Below, one piece after another: positions 1-5,061 of a DNA stretch of 5,061 nucleotides. Every line of letters begins with the position of its first letter. The first letter of the stretch is position 1. Source of the stretch: Nitrosomonadales bacterium (GTDB lineage: Bacteria; Pseudomonadota; Gammaproteobacteria; Burkholderiales; Gallionellaceae); assembly GCA_003235435.1 (NCBI GenBank), contig QJWF01000153.1, forward strand, positions 1-5,061, given 5' to 3'. The translations under genes and the position numbers were made by a program. The notes beneath the pieces are model-generated. The model was not told the DNA's origin. It worked only from the letters and a program-made list of their open reading frames with translations, and did no database searches.

Positions 1-1126
1 CACCGGCCGCCTTCCGGGCCGTGTTTTGCCTGAGCGACCGATGCAATTCGACAAAGGTCTTCTCGAGTTCTGCCAGCGCATCCCCGTCGTTCAGCAGATT
101 GAGCAAAGCCTGGCAGAGGTTTTCCGGGGTAGCATCCTGTTGTATCAGTTCCGGCACGACGAACCGGCCGCACAGGATATTGGGCAAGCCGAAATACGGC
201 AGGTAACTCTTGCGCTTCATCAGCCACCACGACGATTCCGGCATCCGGTACGTAATCACCATCGGGCGCTTGAGCAGCGCCGCCTCAAGCGTCGCCGTTC
301 CGGAAGCGACCAGCACCCCATCGGCCGCTGTCATCGCATCCTGCGCATGGCCGAACAGCAGAGTTATCGGAAGCTCGTTTGCATGACTATCGTATATAGC
401 CTGTTCGAAAATCCCGCGTGTCTCGCGGCTGATCAGCGGCACCAAAAACCGCGCATCAGGCAGCTTTTGCAATATCAGTTTGGCTGTCTCGACATATGTA
501 CTCGCAAGCTGGGTGACCTCGCTCTGGCGGCTGCCAGGAAGAAAGGCGAAGATCTTGGCTTGATCAGGAATGCGCATCGTCTCTCGCATCTCGGCACGGT
601 TGGGCCGCTCAGGCAGCATATCGGCGAGCGGATGCCCGACGTATTCCACCGGGACACCTGCCTCATGGTAAAGCCTGGGTTCATGAGGAAACAGGACGAG
701 CATATGCGACACTGCGCGCTTTATCTTGTGGATGCGCTCGCCTCGCCAAGCCCAAATCGACGGGCTGACGTAGTGAATGGTGGGTATACCGCGTTGCTTG
801 AGCGCGTGTTCCAGATCCAGATTGAAATCCGGCGCGTCCACCGCGATGAACAGATCCGGACGGTTGGCCAAAAAATATTTTTTCAAGCTGCTGCGTATCC
901 CTGTGATTTCACTGTAATGCCGCAATACTTCCACATAACCGCGCACCGCCAGCTTTTCCATCGGGAACAATACCTCCAGCCCTTCAGCCTGCATCTTGGA
1001 TCCGCCGATGCCGACGAATCGCAAACCGGGCTGCGCTTCATTCAGTGCCGTCATCAAATGGCTACCGAGCAGATCGCCTGATGCTTCGCCCGCGACGATT
1101 CCTATTACGATCTTTTTCTGTTGCAT
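1..1126 (-). CDS. lpxB: Lipid-A-disaccharide synthase LpxB, 3' end cut by window edge
   Basis: LpxB is a peripheral inner-membrane glycosyltransferase (family GT19). It joins UDP-2,3-diacylglucosamine and lipid X into the beta-1,6-linked lipid A disaccharide and releases UDP. I translated 375 codons from the ATG at 1126 to the window edge with no stop. Visible motifs are VAGEASGD (residues 11-18), DAPDFN (97-102, holding the aspartate shown to be essential in the Haemophilus enzyme), HYVSPSIWAWR (118-128), LPGSR (196-200), SGTATLE (275-281) and GLPN (313-316). E. coli LpxB has 382 residues, so only a handful to about 20 residues should be missing. The start is supported by GAAGG seven bases upstream and by the N-terminus aligning with the family. 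It is last of the visible operon genes and stands 114 bp after lpxA, a wider gap than between the other lpx/fabZ genes. The identification is essentially certain; the C-terminus is not visible. Confidence 0.97.
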   Translation of the reverse strand, partial: MQQKKIVIGIVAGEASGDLLGSHLMTALNEAQPGLRFVGIGGSKMQAEGLEVLFPMEKLAVRGYVEVLRHYSEITGIRSSLKKYFLANRPDLFIAVDAPDFNLDLEHALKQRGIPTIHYVSPSIWAWRGERIHKIKRAVSHMLVLFPHEPRLYHEAGVPVEYVGHPLADMLPERPNRAEMRETMRIPDQAKIFAFLPGSRQSEVTQLASTYVETAKLILQKLPDARFLVPLISRETRGIFEQAIYDSHANELPITLLFGHAQDAMTAADGVLVASGTATLEAALLKRPMVITYRMPESSWWLMKRKSYLPYFGLPNILCGRFVVPELIQQDATPENLCQALLNLLNDGDALAELEKTFVELHRSLRQNTARKAAG

Positions 1127-1133
1127 GAGAAAA

Positions 1134-1138
1134 CCTTC
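1134..1138 (-). promoter_or_regulatory. Ribosome binding site of lpxB
   Basis: GAAGG on the minus strand lies seven bases before the ATG at 1126. It gives lpxB its own good Shine-Dalgarno site, as expected for a gene too far from lpxA for direct stop/start coupling. Confidence 0.7.
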
Positions 1139-1153
1139 AAGTCAAAAACTGGA

Positions 1154-1221
1154 GCCACGGAAGACACGAAACCAACGGAATTGCAAACGCGCCTGCGCGA
1201 TTTCTTCGGTGTTCTCGGTGC
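1154..1221. repeat. Degenerate inverted repeat in the lpxA-lpxB spacer
   Basis: The left arm GCCACGGAAGACACGAA (1154-1170) is approximately the reverse complement of the right arm at 1202-1221, which reads GCACCGAGAACACCGAAGAA on the other strand. Several mismatches and one or two length differences are needed to align them. Between the arms, 1188-1199 (CGCGCCTGCGCG) can form a small four-base-pair stem of its own. Arms of the CCACGGA-GACACGAA type resemble a family of dispersed intergenic repeats that I recall from many environmental bacterial genomes; that comparison is from memory and untested. No U-tract follows on either strand, so it is not a normal intrinsic terminator, and no open reading frame uses it convincingly. 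Confidence 0.5.
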
Positions 1222-1240
1222 AGCCTGAGGTAGAAATTTG

Positions 1241-2011
1241 TTAACGGATTATTCCTCGCTCCGATGCGGAAAGGAAATCCACCAACGGTTGCAGCTCGGA
1301 ATGCTCGCCAAGTTGCAACCGGATTGAGGCTATAGCGTCATCAAGACTCAAACCTGATTTGTACAAATCCTTGTAAGCGCGCTTGATTGCCATGATCTTG
1401 GCGCTGGAAAAATCGCGCCGTTTCAGTCCCTCGGAATTGATGCCATGGGGGACACAAGGGTTCCCGGATGCCAGCACATACGGCGGCACGTCCTGCAACA
1501 GGATCGTGCCCATGCCGGTGATGATATGCGCACCAATCCTGACGAACTGGTGAACCACGGTGAAGCCTCCCAGGATCGCGTAATCCCCGACCTCCACATG
1601 GCCGGCCAATTGTGCGTTGTTGGCGAAGATGGTGTGATTTCCCACTTGGCAGTCATGGGCCAGATGCACGTAGGCCATGATCCAGTTGTGATCGCCTACG
1701 CGAGTGACCCCTTTATCCTGGGCCGTGCCGAGATTGAAGGTGCAGAACTCGCGTATGGTGTTGTGATCGCCGATCTCGAGGCGAGTCGGTTCATTCGCAT
1801 ATTTCTTGTCCTGGGGAATCTCCCCGAGAGAACAGAACTGGAAGATGCGGTTGTTTCTGCCGATCCGGGTATGCCCGTTGATCACAACATGCGGCCCGAC
1901 AACCGTTCCTGCACCGATCTCGACATGTTCTCCGATCAAGGAATATGCGCCCACCTCGACATCATCGGCAAGTATGGCGTTGGAGTGGACGATAGCGGTC
2001 GGATGTATCAT
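1241..2011 (-). CDS. lpxA: UDP-N-acetylglucosamine acyltransferase LpxA
   Basis: LpxA is a cytoplasmic homotrimer that moves a 3-hydroxyacyl chain from ACP to the 3-OH of UDP-GlcNAc, the first step of lipid A synthesis. The 256-residue product (E. coli 262) has a left-handed beta-helix of hexapeptide repeats over about residues 1-180 and a helical C-terminal domain with the family motif EGLKRR (194-199). The catalytic histidine is H119 in LAHD (E. coli H125); H138 in LAGH and H154 in VVHQF match E. coli H144 and H160. M167 occupies the place of E. coli G173, the acyl-chain ruler. I chose the ATG at 2011, which gives MIHPTAIV and aligns with the E. coli N-terminus. A GTG at 2035 would add eight residues inside fabZ with no family counterpart. 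The start overlaps the fabZ stop by one base (TGATG), so translation is probably coupled. Confidence 0.97.
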   Translation of the reverse strand: MIHPTAIVHSNAILADDVEVGAYSLIGEHVEIGAGTVVGPHVVINGHTRIGRNNRIFQFCSLGEIPQDKKYANEPTRLEIGDHNTIREFCTFNLGTAQDKGVTRVGDHNWIMAYVHLAHDCQVGNHTIFANNAQLAGHVEVGDYAILGGFTVVHQFVRIGAHIITGMGTILLQDVPPYVLASGNPCVPHGINSEGLKRRDFSSAKIMAIKRAYKDLYKSGLSLDDAIASIRLQLGEHSELQPLVDFLSASERGIIR

Positions 2012-2487
2012 CAGGGAACCGTTTTTACGGTGCACATCAGCTCTGCTTCGGCAGCGAGTTGGCCTTCCACTTCGGCGGTCGCGCTGAATTTCGAAACACC
2101 GCTCTTGCTGCGGACCAGCGTCACCTTGATTATCAATTGATCGCCGGGACTTACCGGCCGCTTGAAACGCGCCGCATCGATGCCGGCAAAGTAATATACC
2201 GATCCTTCATCAGGCTTGGTGCCTGAAGACTTGAAAGTCAGCAAAGCCGCAACTTGGGCCATCGCCTCGATGATCAATACGCCGGGCATCACGGGATGAT
2301 GGGGATAATGCCCCGGAAAGAACGGTTCGTTGATCGTGACGTTTTTCAACGCGACGATCTCCTTGTTCGGGTCGATTGACAATACTCGATCCACCAGCAG
2401 GAATGGGTAGCGATGCGGTAGATGCTCGAGAATCTCGTGGATGTCCATCTGCTGGCCGGACACGGATGTTTCGATTTTGTTGTTCAT
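2011..2487 (-). CDS. fabZ: 3-hydroxyacyl-ACP dehydratase FabZ
   Basis: FabZ is a cytoplasmic hot-dog-fold enzyme that dehydrates 3-hydroxyacyl-ACP to trans-2-enoyl-ACP in fatty acid elongation. It competes with LpxA and LpxD for 3-hydroxyacyl-ACP, which fits its place between them. The product has 158 residues (E. coli 151). Visible landmarks are [13 protein letters not shown] (residues 23-35), the catalytic histidine H60 in [13 protein letters not shown], the catalytic glutamate E74 in LIIEAMAQ, and the conserved [15 protein letters not shown] segment. I chose the ATG at 2487 because AAGGG lies eight bases upstream. The in-frame ATG at 2448 (M14) lacks a comparable site, although it would give a length nearer the family norm. 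The stop TGA shares its last base with the lpxA start. The gene begins 40 bp after lpxD. Confidence 0.97.
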   Translation of the reverse strand: MNNKIETSVSGQQMDIHEILEHLPHRYPFLLVDRVLSIDPNKEIVALKNVTINEPFFPGHYPHHPVMPGVLIIEAMAQVAALLTFKSSGTKPDEGSVYYFAGIDAARFKRPVSPGDQLIIKVTLVRSKSGVSKFSATAEVEGQLAAEAELMCTVKTVP

Positions 2488-2495
2488 TAGCTGTT

Positions 2496-2500
2496 CCCTT
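2496..2500 (-). promoter_or_regulatory. Ribosome binding site of fabZ, supports the upstream start
   Basis: AAGGG on the minus strand lies eight bases before the ATG at 2487. The alternative in-frame ATG at 2448 is preceded by CCGGCCAGCAG, without a recognisable Shine-Dalgarno sequence, so the longer FabZ is preferred. Confidence 0.7.
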
Positions 2501-2527
2501 ATTGCGGTTGCCTTTGCGGTGCAAGGT

Positions 2528-3565
2528 TTAACTTTTCAATTTCAATGACTCAATTTCATGTTGCAGCGTCTTGACGCGCTTCACCAGGTCATCCAGGTGA
2601 CGAAGATGAACCGTATTTTTACGCCAGTCTTCCGCTGAAGAGAACGGGAAAATTGCCGCGTATGACCCCGCTTCGTGGATGGACTTTCCGATCAGCGTGA
2701 ATGCTGCGATCTCGACATGATCGGCTATTTTGAGGTGCCCCAGAATACCGGCGCTGCCGCCGATCCGGCAGTAACGTCCGATGGTGGTGCTGCCGGCAAT
2801 GCCAACGCAACCCGCAATTGCGGTATGCGCTCCGATACGAACGTTATGAGCCACCTGAATCTGGTTGTCCAGTTTAACGCCGTCTTCGATCACCGTATCG
2901 TCCAATGCGCCGCGGTCGATGGTGGTATTTGCGCCTATTTCCACATCATTGCCGATCACGACACGCCCGATTTGCGGGATCTTGATCCAGCGTCCCTGAT
3001 CCATCGCAATGCCGAAACCATCAGCTCCTATCACCACGCCGGAATGGGCGATCAGGTCATCGCCGATCTCGCATTCCTGGTATATCACCACGCGCGGATA
3101 CAACCTGGCACGGCAACCGATCGAGACATTCGCTCCTATGCAGCAGCCTTCGCCGATAATGCTATGGGCGCCTATCGAAGCGCCTTCACCGATCACAGCG
3201 GTTGCGCCGACGCTAGCGGTAGAGTCGATCCTTGCACCCGCGCCGATGACCGCACTGGGATGCACGCCGGGTTTGACTTCAGGCAAAGGATTGAGCAGAG
3301 CAGAGACTCTCGCAAAATATGCGTAAGGATTATCCGAAACGATGCGTGGCAACTCGGTCGAATCCGCATCCTGCTCGGCCAGGATAACGGCACCGGCCAT
3401 GGTGCTGGCAAGTTGAGAACGGTACTTGCTGTTGGCAAGGAAACTGATCTGATCGGGCTTCGCGGCTTCTAGCGAGGCAATCTGATTGATACGAACCCCG
3501 GCATCACCCAGCACTCTCCCGCCAAACTGCGCCGCGATTTCGGATAATCGGTATGAGGCTGACAT
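2528..3565 (-). CDS. lpxD: UDP-3-O-acylglucosamine N-acyltransferase LpxD
   Basis: LpxD transfers a 3-hydroxyacyl chain from ACP to the 2-amino group of UDP-3-O-acylglucosamine, the third step of lipid A synthesis, in the cytoplasm as a trimer. The product has 345 residues (E. coli 341). An N-terminal uridine-binding domain covers about residues 1-100 ([14 protein letters not shown] at 32-45). A left-handed beta-helix of hexapeptide repeats follows from about 101, and a charged C-terminal helix covers about 311-345. The catalytic histidine is H240 in QVAHN (E. coli H239), and H277 in GHLKI matches a second conserved histidine. By my hand alignment, L291 sits at E. coli M290, which limits acyl-chain length there. 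The ATG at 3565 is preceded by GGAA at eight bases and lies 14 bp after the ompH stop, which suggests one transcript. Confidence 0.97.
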   Translation of the reverse strand: MSASYRLSEIAAQFGGRVLGDAGVRINQIASLEAAKPDQISFLANSKYRSQLASTMAGAVILAEQDADSTELPRIVSDNPYAYFARVSALLNPLPEVKPGVHPSAVIGAGARIDSTASVGATAVIGEGASIGAHSIIGEGCCIGANVSIGCRARLYPRVVIYQECEIGDDLIAHSGVVIGADGFGIAMDQGRWIKIPQIGRVVIGNDVEIGANTTIDRGALDDTVIEDGVKLDNQIQVAHNVRIGAHTAIAGCVGIAGSTTIGRYCRIGGSAGILGHLKIADHVEIAAFTLIGKSIHEAGSYAAIFPFSSAEDWRKNTVHLRHLDDLVKRVKTLQHEIESLKLKS

Positions 3566-3579
3566 GCGAGCAATTCCGT

Positions 3580-4125
3580 TTATTTGCCGTCCTTATGGTT
3601 TTTGCTGTCAGTTTTGACATCGGATTTTTCAGCGGCGAGTTGCTTGATCACTTTGTCGGTTATGTCTATCTTCGGATTGCGATACACTGCTTCCTGAAGA
3701 ATCAGGTCGAATTTTTCAGCATCTGCAATCGTCTGGATGGCCTTGTTGGCAAGTTCCAGCACCACGGCCAATTCTTCGTTCTTGCGCAGATTCAGATCCT
3801 CGCGAAACTCTCGCTGCATGCGCTGCAAGTCCACGTTTATGGCAGTCAATTCGCGTTCCTTGTTGCGATGCTCGGTATCGGACATTGCAGCACCCTCCTT
3901 TTCCAGCAAGGTTTGCAAATCCTTGGCCTGCCTGATCAGTTTCTTGATTTCTTCATCGCGTCCGGAAAATTCCTTCTCTATTTTCTTTTCAGCATTCATT
4001 GCTGGAACAGACTCGCGCAACACCCGCTCGGTATCGACTACACCAACCTTGAAATCTCCTGCCTGAACAAATCCTGCACAGAGCAAAATTGTCAGTATTC
4101 CGGCTCTGATAATGGTCTTCATCAT
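3580..4125 (-). CDS. skp: Periplasmic chaperone Skp/OmpH family
   Basis: Skp is a trimeric periplasmic holdase that keeps unfolded outer-membrane proteins soluble on their way to BamA. The 181-residue product starts with a Sec signal peptide: positive residues in MMKTIIR, a hydrophobic core, and a likely cut after A22 (VQA|GDF). The mature start FKVGVVDTERVL is typical of the OmpH family. Residues of about 36-140 are highly charged and heptad-like, as expected for the long coiled-coil tentacles. The C-terminus holds a conserved-looking FDLILQ segment and ends in a lysine- and aspartate-rich tail slightly longer than in E. coli Skp (161 residues). Two adjacent ATG codons (4125 and 4122) could start it. 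The Shine-Dalgarno spacing is four bases to the first and seven to the second, so 4122 is possible. It follows bamA, as usual, but after a 318-bp spacer. Confidence 0.94.
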   Translation of the reverse strand: MMKTIIRAGILTILLCAGFVQAGDFKVGVVDTERVLRESVPAMNAEKKIEKEFSGRDEEIKKLIRQAKDLQTLLEKEGAAMSDTEHRNKERELTAINVDLQRMQREFREDLNLRKNEELAVVLELANKAIQTIADAEKFDLILQEAVYRNPKIDITDKVIKQLAAEKSDVKTDSKNHKDGK

Positions 4126-4129
4126 CTAT

Positions 4130-4139
4130 CCCTCTCTCC
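4130..4139 (-). promoter_or_regulatory. Ribosome binding site of skp/ompH
   Basis: GGAGAGAGGG on the minus strand is a strong, extended purine Shine-Dalgarno tract. Its end is four bases before the ATG at 4125 and seven before the ATG at 4122. The spacing favours the second ATG, although the GGAG half suits the first. Confidence 0.75.
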
Positions 4140-4173
4140 ATCCATAGCCATCTACTCTTTATGCCTCCAACTT

Positions 4174-4194
4174 TGCCGGCTTTCATTGCCGGCA
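4174..4194. repeat. Perfect GC-rich hairpin upstream of skp
   Basis: TGCCGGC (4174-4180) and GCCGGCA (4188-4194) are perfect inverted repeats of seven bases around a seven-base loop. The hairpin would form in the leader of skp mRNA, about 50 bases before its start. No U-run follows on the minus strand (the next bases are AAGTTGG) or on the plus strand, so it does not look like an intrinsic terminator. It may be an RNA-processing or stabilising structure; that is inference. Confidence 0.6.
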
Positions 4195-4275
4195 TGGCTG
4201 AGCGTGCATGAAAGATTTACCATGGCCCAATTGGCGTATATTACCAACATATGGACCGCTGATTGGCAACAATTG

Positions 4276-4319
4276 TTGACTGTTTTTTTAGAATAGCCAG
4301 AAAAAATCACGTCAGTCAA
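4276..4319. repeat. Imperfect inverted repeat TTGACTG ... CAGTCAA
   Basis: TTGACTG (4276-4282) and CAGTCAA (4313-4319) are exact reverse complements. Just inside them, the T-run at 4283-4289 can pair with the A-run at 4301-4306, leaving the bases TCACGT (4307-4312) as a bulge. The combined stem is about 13 base pairs, mostly A-T in its inner part. The minus-strand promoter candidate at 4290-4319 lies within the same bases. Confidence 0.5.
4290..4319 (-). promoter_or_regulatory. Candidate sigma70-type promoter for skp and the lpx genes
   Basis: On the minus strand, TTGACT (4319-4314, five of six consensus bases) is followed after 18 bases by TATTCT (4295-4290, four of six). Transcription would begin near 4283 and give a leader of about 160 bases before skp. 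An internal promoter here would let skp-lpxD-fabZ-lpxA-lpxB be expressed apart from bamA. No clear sigma-E element (GGAACTT with TCTGA) was seen in the spacer. The call rests on sequence resemblance only. Confidence 0.4.
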
Positions 4320-4327
4320 ATGGGTTT

Positions 4328-4446
4328 TAACCAGCCATTTAGCGCGTGTATCATCGCACTTATTGGTTCGGCTGGTTGTTTCATCATAACCAGCCACTTG
4401 GCAACTGTCTTTTGGTTGCTTGGTGGAATGGCTAGTTGTTTCATCA
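4328..4446 (-). repeat. Two adjoining ~60-bp repeat units starting on the bamA stop
   Basis: Read on the minus strand, unit 1 is 4446-4387 (60 bases) and unit 2 is 4386-4328 (59 bases), with no gap. The first 17 bases agree at 16 positions (TGATGAAACAACTAGCC and TGATGAAACAACCAGCC). The last 14 agree at 12, both ending in TGGCTGGTTA. The middle ~29 bases are only weakly alike. Each unit is bounded by inverted ends (AACYAGCC ... GGCTGGTT). Across the junction, GGCTGGTT (4395-4388) and AACCAGCC (4377-4370) form a perfect eight-base-pair stem with a ten-base loop. The first TGA of unit 1 is the bamA stop codon. I do not recognise a named repeat family. Confidence 0.7.
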
Positions 4447-5061
4447 GAAAATTGAACCCAAAGTAAACTGGAATGGCTGGATCTTGTCCACAGACTGTTT
4501 GTTGAGTGGCCGTGCGAAACTGAATTTAAGCGGTCCCACTGGCGACAACCAGGTAAAGGCCACGCCCGCAGAGTAACGCAATCCAGCACTGCCCGGTTGG
4601 TCTCCGGGACCATATACCGCACCCGCATCGATAAATCCGCTCAAGCGCACTGATTTTTCCTTGTCCATGCCCGGAAACGGCGTCATCAGCTCCACCCCGC
4701 CGACCACGCGGCGCGGCCCGCCCAGCACCAGACCGGTGGAATCTCGCGGGCCCAGCGAGCTGGAATCGTAACCCCGCACCGATCCGGGACCACCCGCATA
4801 AAAGTTTTTGAAGAACGGCAATTCCTTGCCGTTGTAACCTCCCGCTATACCGGCTTCGCCGTGCAACAACAGTGTGATATCGCTGTTCACGGGATAAAAC
4901 AACTGGTGCAGGTAATTCAGTTTGTAGTAGCGCATATCGAACACCGGCAAGGCTATTTCCGTAAAGACACGCTGAACCGTTCCTTCGGTGGTATAGATCG
5001 CACTGTCCCGGCTATCCCGAACCCAGCCGATGGTGCCCAGCACATTGGTGTTGAACGTTCC
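4444..5061 (-). CDS. bamA: Outer membrane protein assembly factor BamA, C-terminal part
   Basis: BamA (Omp85 family) is the outer-membrane barrel that folds and inserts other beta-barrel proteins with its Bam lipoprotein partners. The frame is open from the window edge at 5061, so 205 residues of the C-terminal barrel are visible; the POTRA domains and the rest of the barrel (about 800 residues in E. coli BamA) lie outside. Diagnostic features are GWVRDSRD near the visible start, the loop-6 sequence GGPGSVRGYDSS with the VRGY motif at visible residues 95-98, the segment VGGVELMTPFPG, and a C-terminal strand ending FQFTLGSIF, with the terminal phenylalanine of the beta-signal. The GTG at 5043 is only an internal valine and not the start. 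The stop is TGA followed at once by a second TGA. Its neighbour skp encodes the chaperone that delivers substrates to it. Confidence 0.96.
   Translation of the reverse strand, partial: GTFNTNVLGTIGWVRDSRDSAIYTTEGTVQRVFTEIALPVFDMRYYKLNYLHQLFYPVNSDITLLLHGEAGIAGGYNGKELPFFKNFYAGGPGSVRGYDSSSLGPRDSTGLVLGGPRRVVGGVELMTPFPGMDKEKSVRLSGFIDAGAVYGPGDQPGSAGLRYSAGVAFTWLSPVGPLKFSFARPLNKQSVDKIQPFQFTLGSIF

Larger units (their letters stand above)
4126..4443. other. 318-bp spacer between bamA and skp, no gene seen
   Basis: This stretch is AT-richer than the genes around it: about 46% GC over 4321-4440 and about 33% over 4261-4320. From bamA towards skp it holds two adjoining repeat units, a long imperfect inverted repeat with a promoter-like sequence, a plain AT-rich stretch, a GC-rich hairpin and the skp ribosome binding site. 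Open frames crossing it on either strand have no family resemblance, and those reaching into bamA do so out of its frame. The bamA-skp gap is usually shorter in related operons, from general knowledge of the locus. Confidence 0.7.

Noticed and set aside
26..1081. A 351-codon open frame on the plus strand
   Set aside because: It lies entirely antisense to lpxB, whose motifs are unmistakable on the minus strand. Its product is histidine-, arginine- and glutamine-rich with no family resemblance.
2011..2035. An eight-residue longer LpxA starting at GTG 2035
   Set aside because: The extra residues have no counterpart in the LpxA family, while the ATG at 2011 gives MIHPTAIV, which aligns with the E. 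coli N-terminus and makes a classic stop/start overlap.
1445..2140. A 231-codon plus-strand frame, and similar long plus-strand frames over lpxD and skp
   Set aside because: They are shadows opposite lpxA, fabZ, lpxD and skp. The regular hexapeptide repeats and codon use of the real genes keep the opposite strand open.
4328..4446. The paired repeat units as a CRISPR array or integron attC sites
   Set aside because: There are only two units, their conserved parts are at unit ends and mutually inverted, and neither integron core sites nor cas or integrase genes are present.
4263..4466. A plus-strand 67-residue frame that looks hydrophobic, like a small membrane protein
   Set aside because: It would need a TTG start with a poor ribosome binding site, runs antisense into the bamA end, and gets its repeated CFI pieces from the DNA repeats. 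A real small protein is not excluded but is unsupported.
4152..4628. A 158-codon minus-strand frame running from bamA into the spacer, with two DETTS segments
   Set aside because: Its first half is the wrong frame of bamA, and the DETTS repetition is only the translated copy of the DNA repeat units. No ribosome binding site or family resemblance was seen.

Overview
The window is a conserved envelope-biogenesis operon of a Gram-negative bacterium, read entirely from the minus strand. In transcription order (right to left) it holds the 3' end of bamA, ompH/skp, lpxD, fabZ, lpxA and most of lpxB. This is the usual proteobacterial bamA-skp-lpxD-fabZ-lpxA-lpxB order. Moderate GC, the protein sequences and a LpxA with methionine at the acyl-chain ruler position fit a betaproteobacterium, perhaps of the Nitrosomonadales/Gallionellaceae type. 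The class is a reasonable inference; the genus is not determined.

Layout: bamA (5061-4444, 5' end outside the window) encodes the C-terminal part of the outer-membrane barrel that inserts other barrel proteins. After it comes a 318-bp AT-richer spacer (4443-4126) with two adjoining ~60-bp repeat units, a large imperfect inverted repeat, a possible sigma70-type promoter and a short GC-rich hairpin. Then ompH/skp (4125-3580), lpxD (3565-2528), fabZ (2487-2011) and lpxA (2011-1241) follow with gaps of 14 and 40 bp and a TGATG stop/start overlap. A second, 114-bp spacer (1240-1127) carries a degenerate inverted repeat and separates lpxA from lpxB (1126 to the window edge, last few codons missing).

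How the genes work together: LpxA and LpxD add 3-hydroxyacyl chains to the UDP-GlcNAc-derived lipid A precursor, and LpxB joins two acylated sugars into the disaccharide. FabZ draws on the same 3-hydroxyacyl-ACP pool for membrane phospholipid synthesis. Skp escorts unfolded outer-membrane proteins across the periplasm to BamA. The operon therefore couples production of both leaflets and the protein content of the outer membrane.

The coding part is ordinary and intact. I found no new defence, mobile or metabolic system. The unexplained material is in the two spacers, chiefly the paired repeat units that begin on the bamA stop codon.
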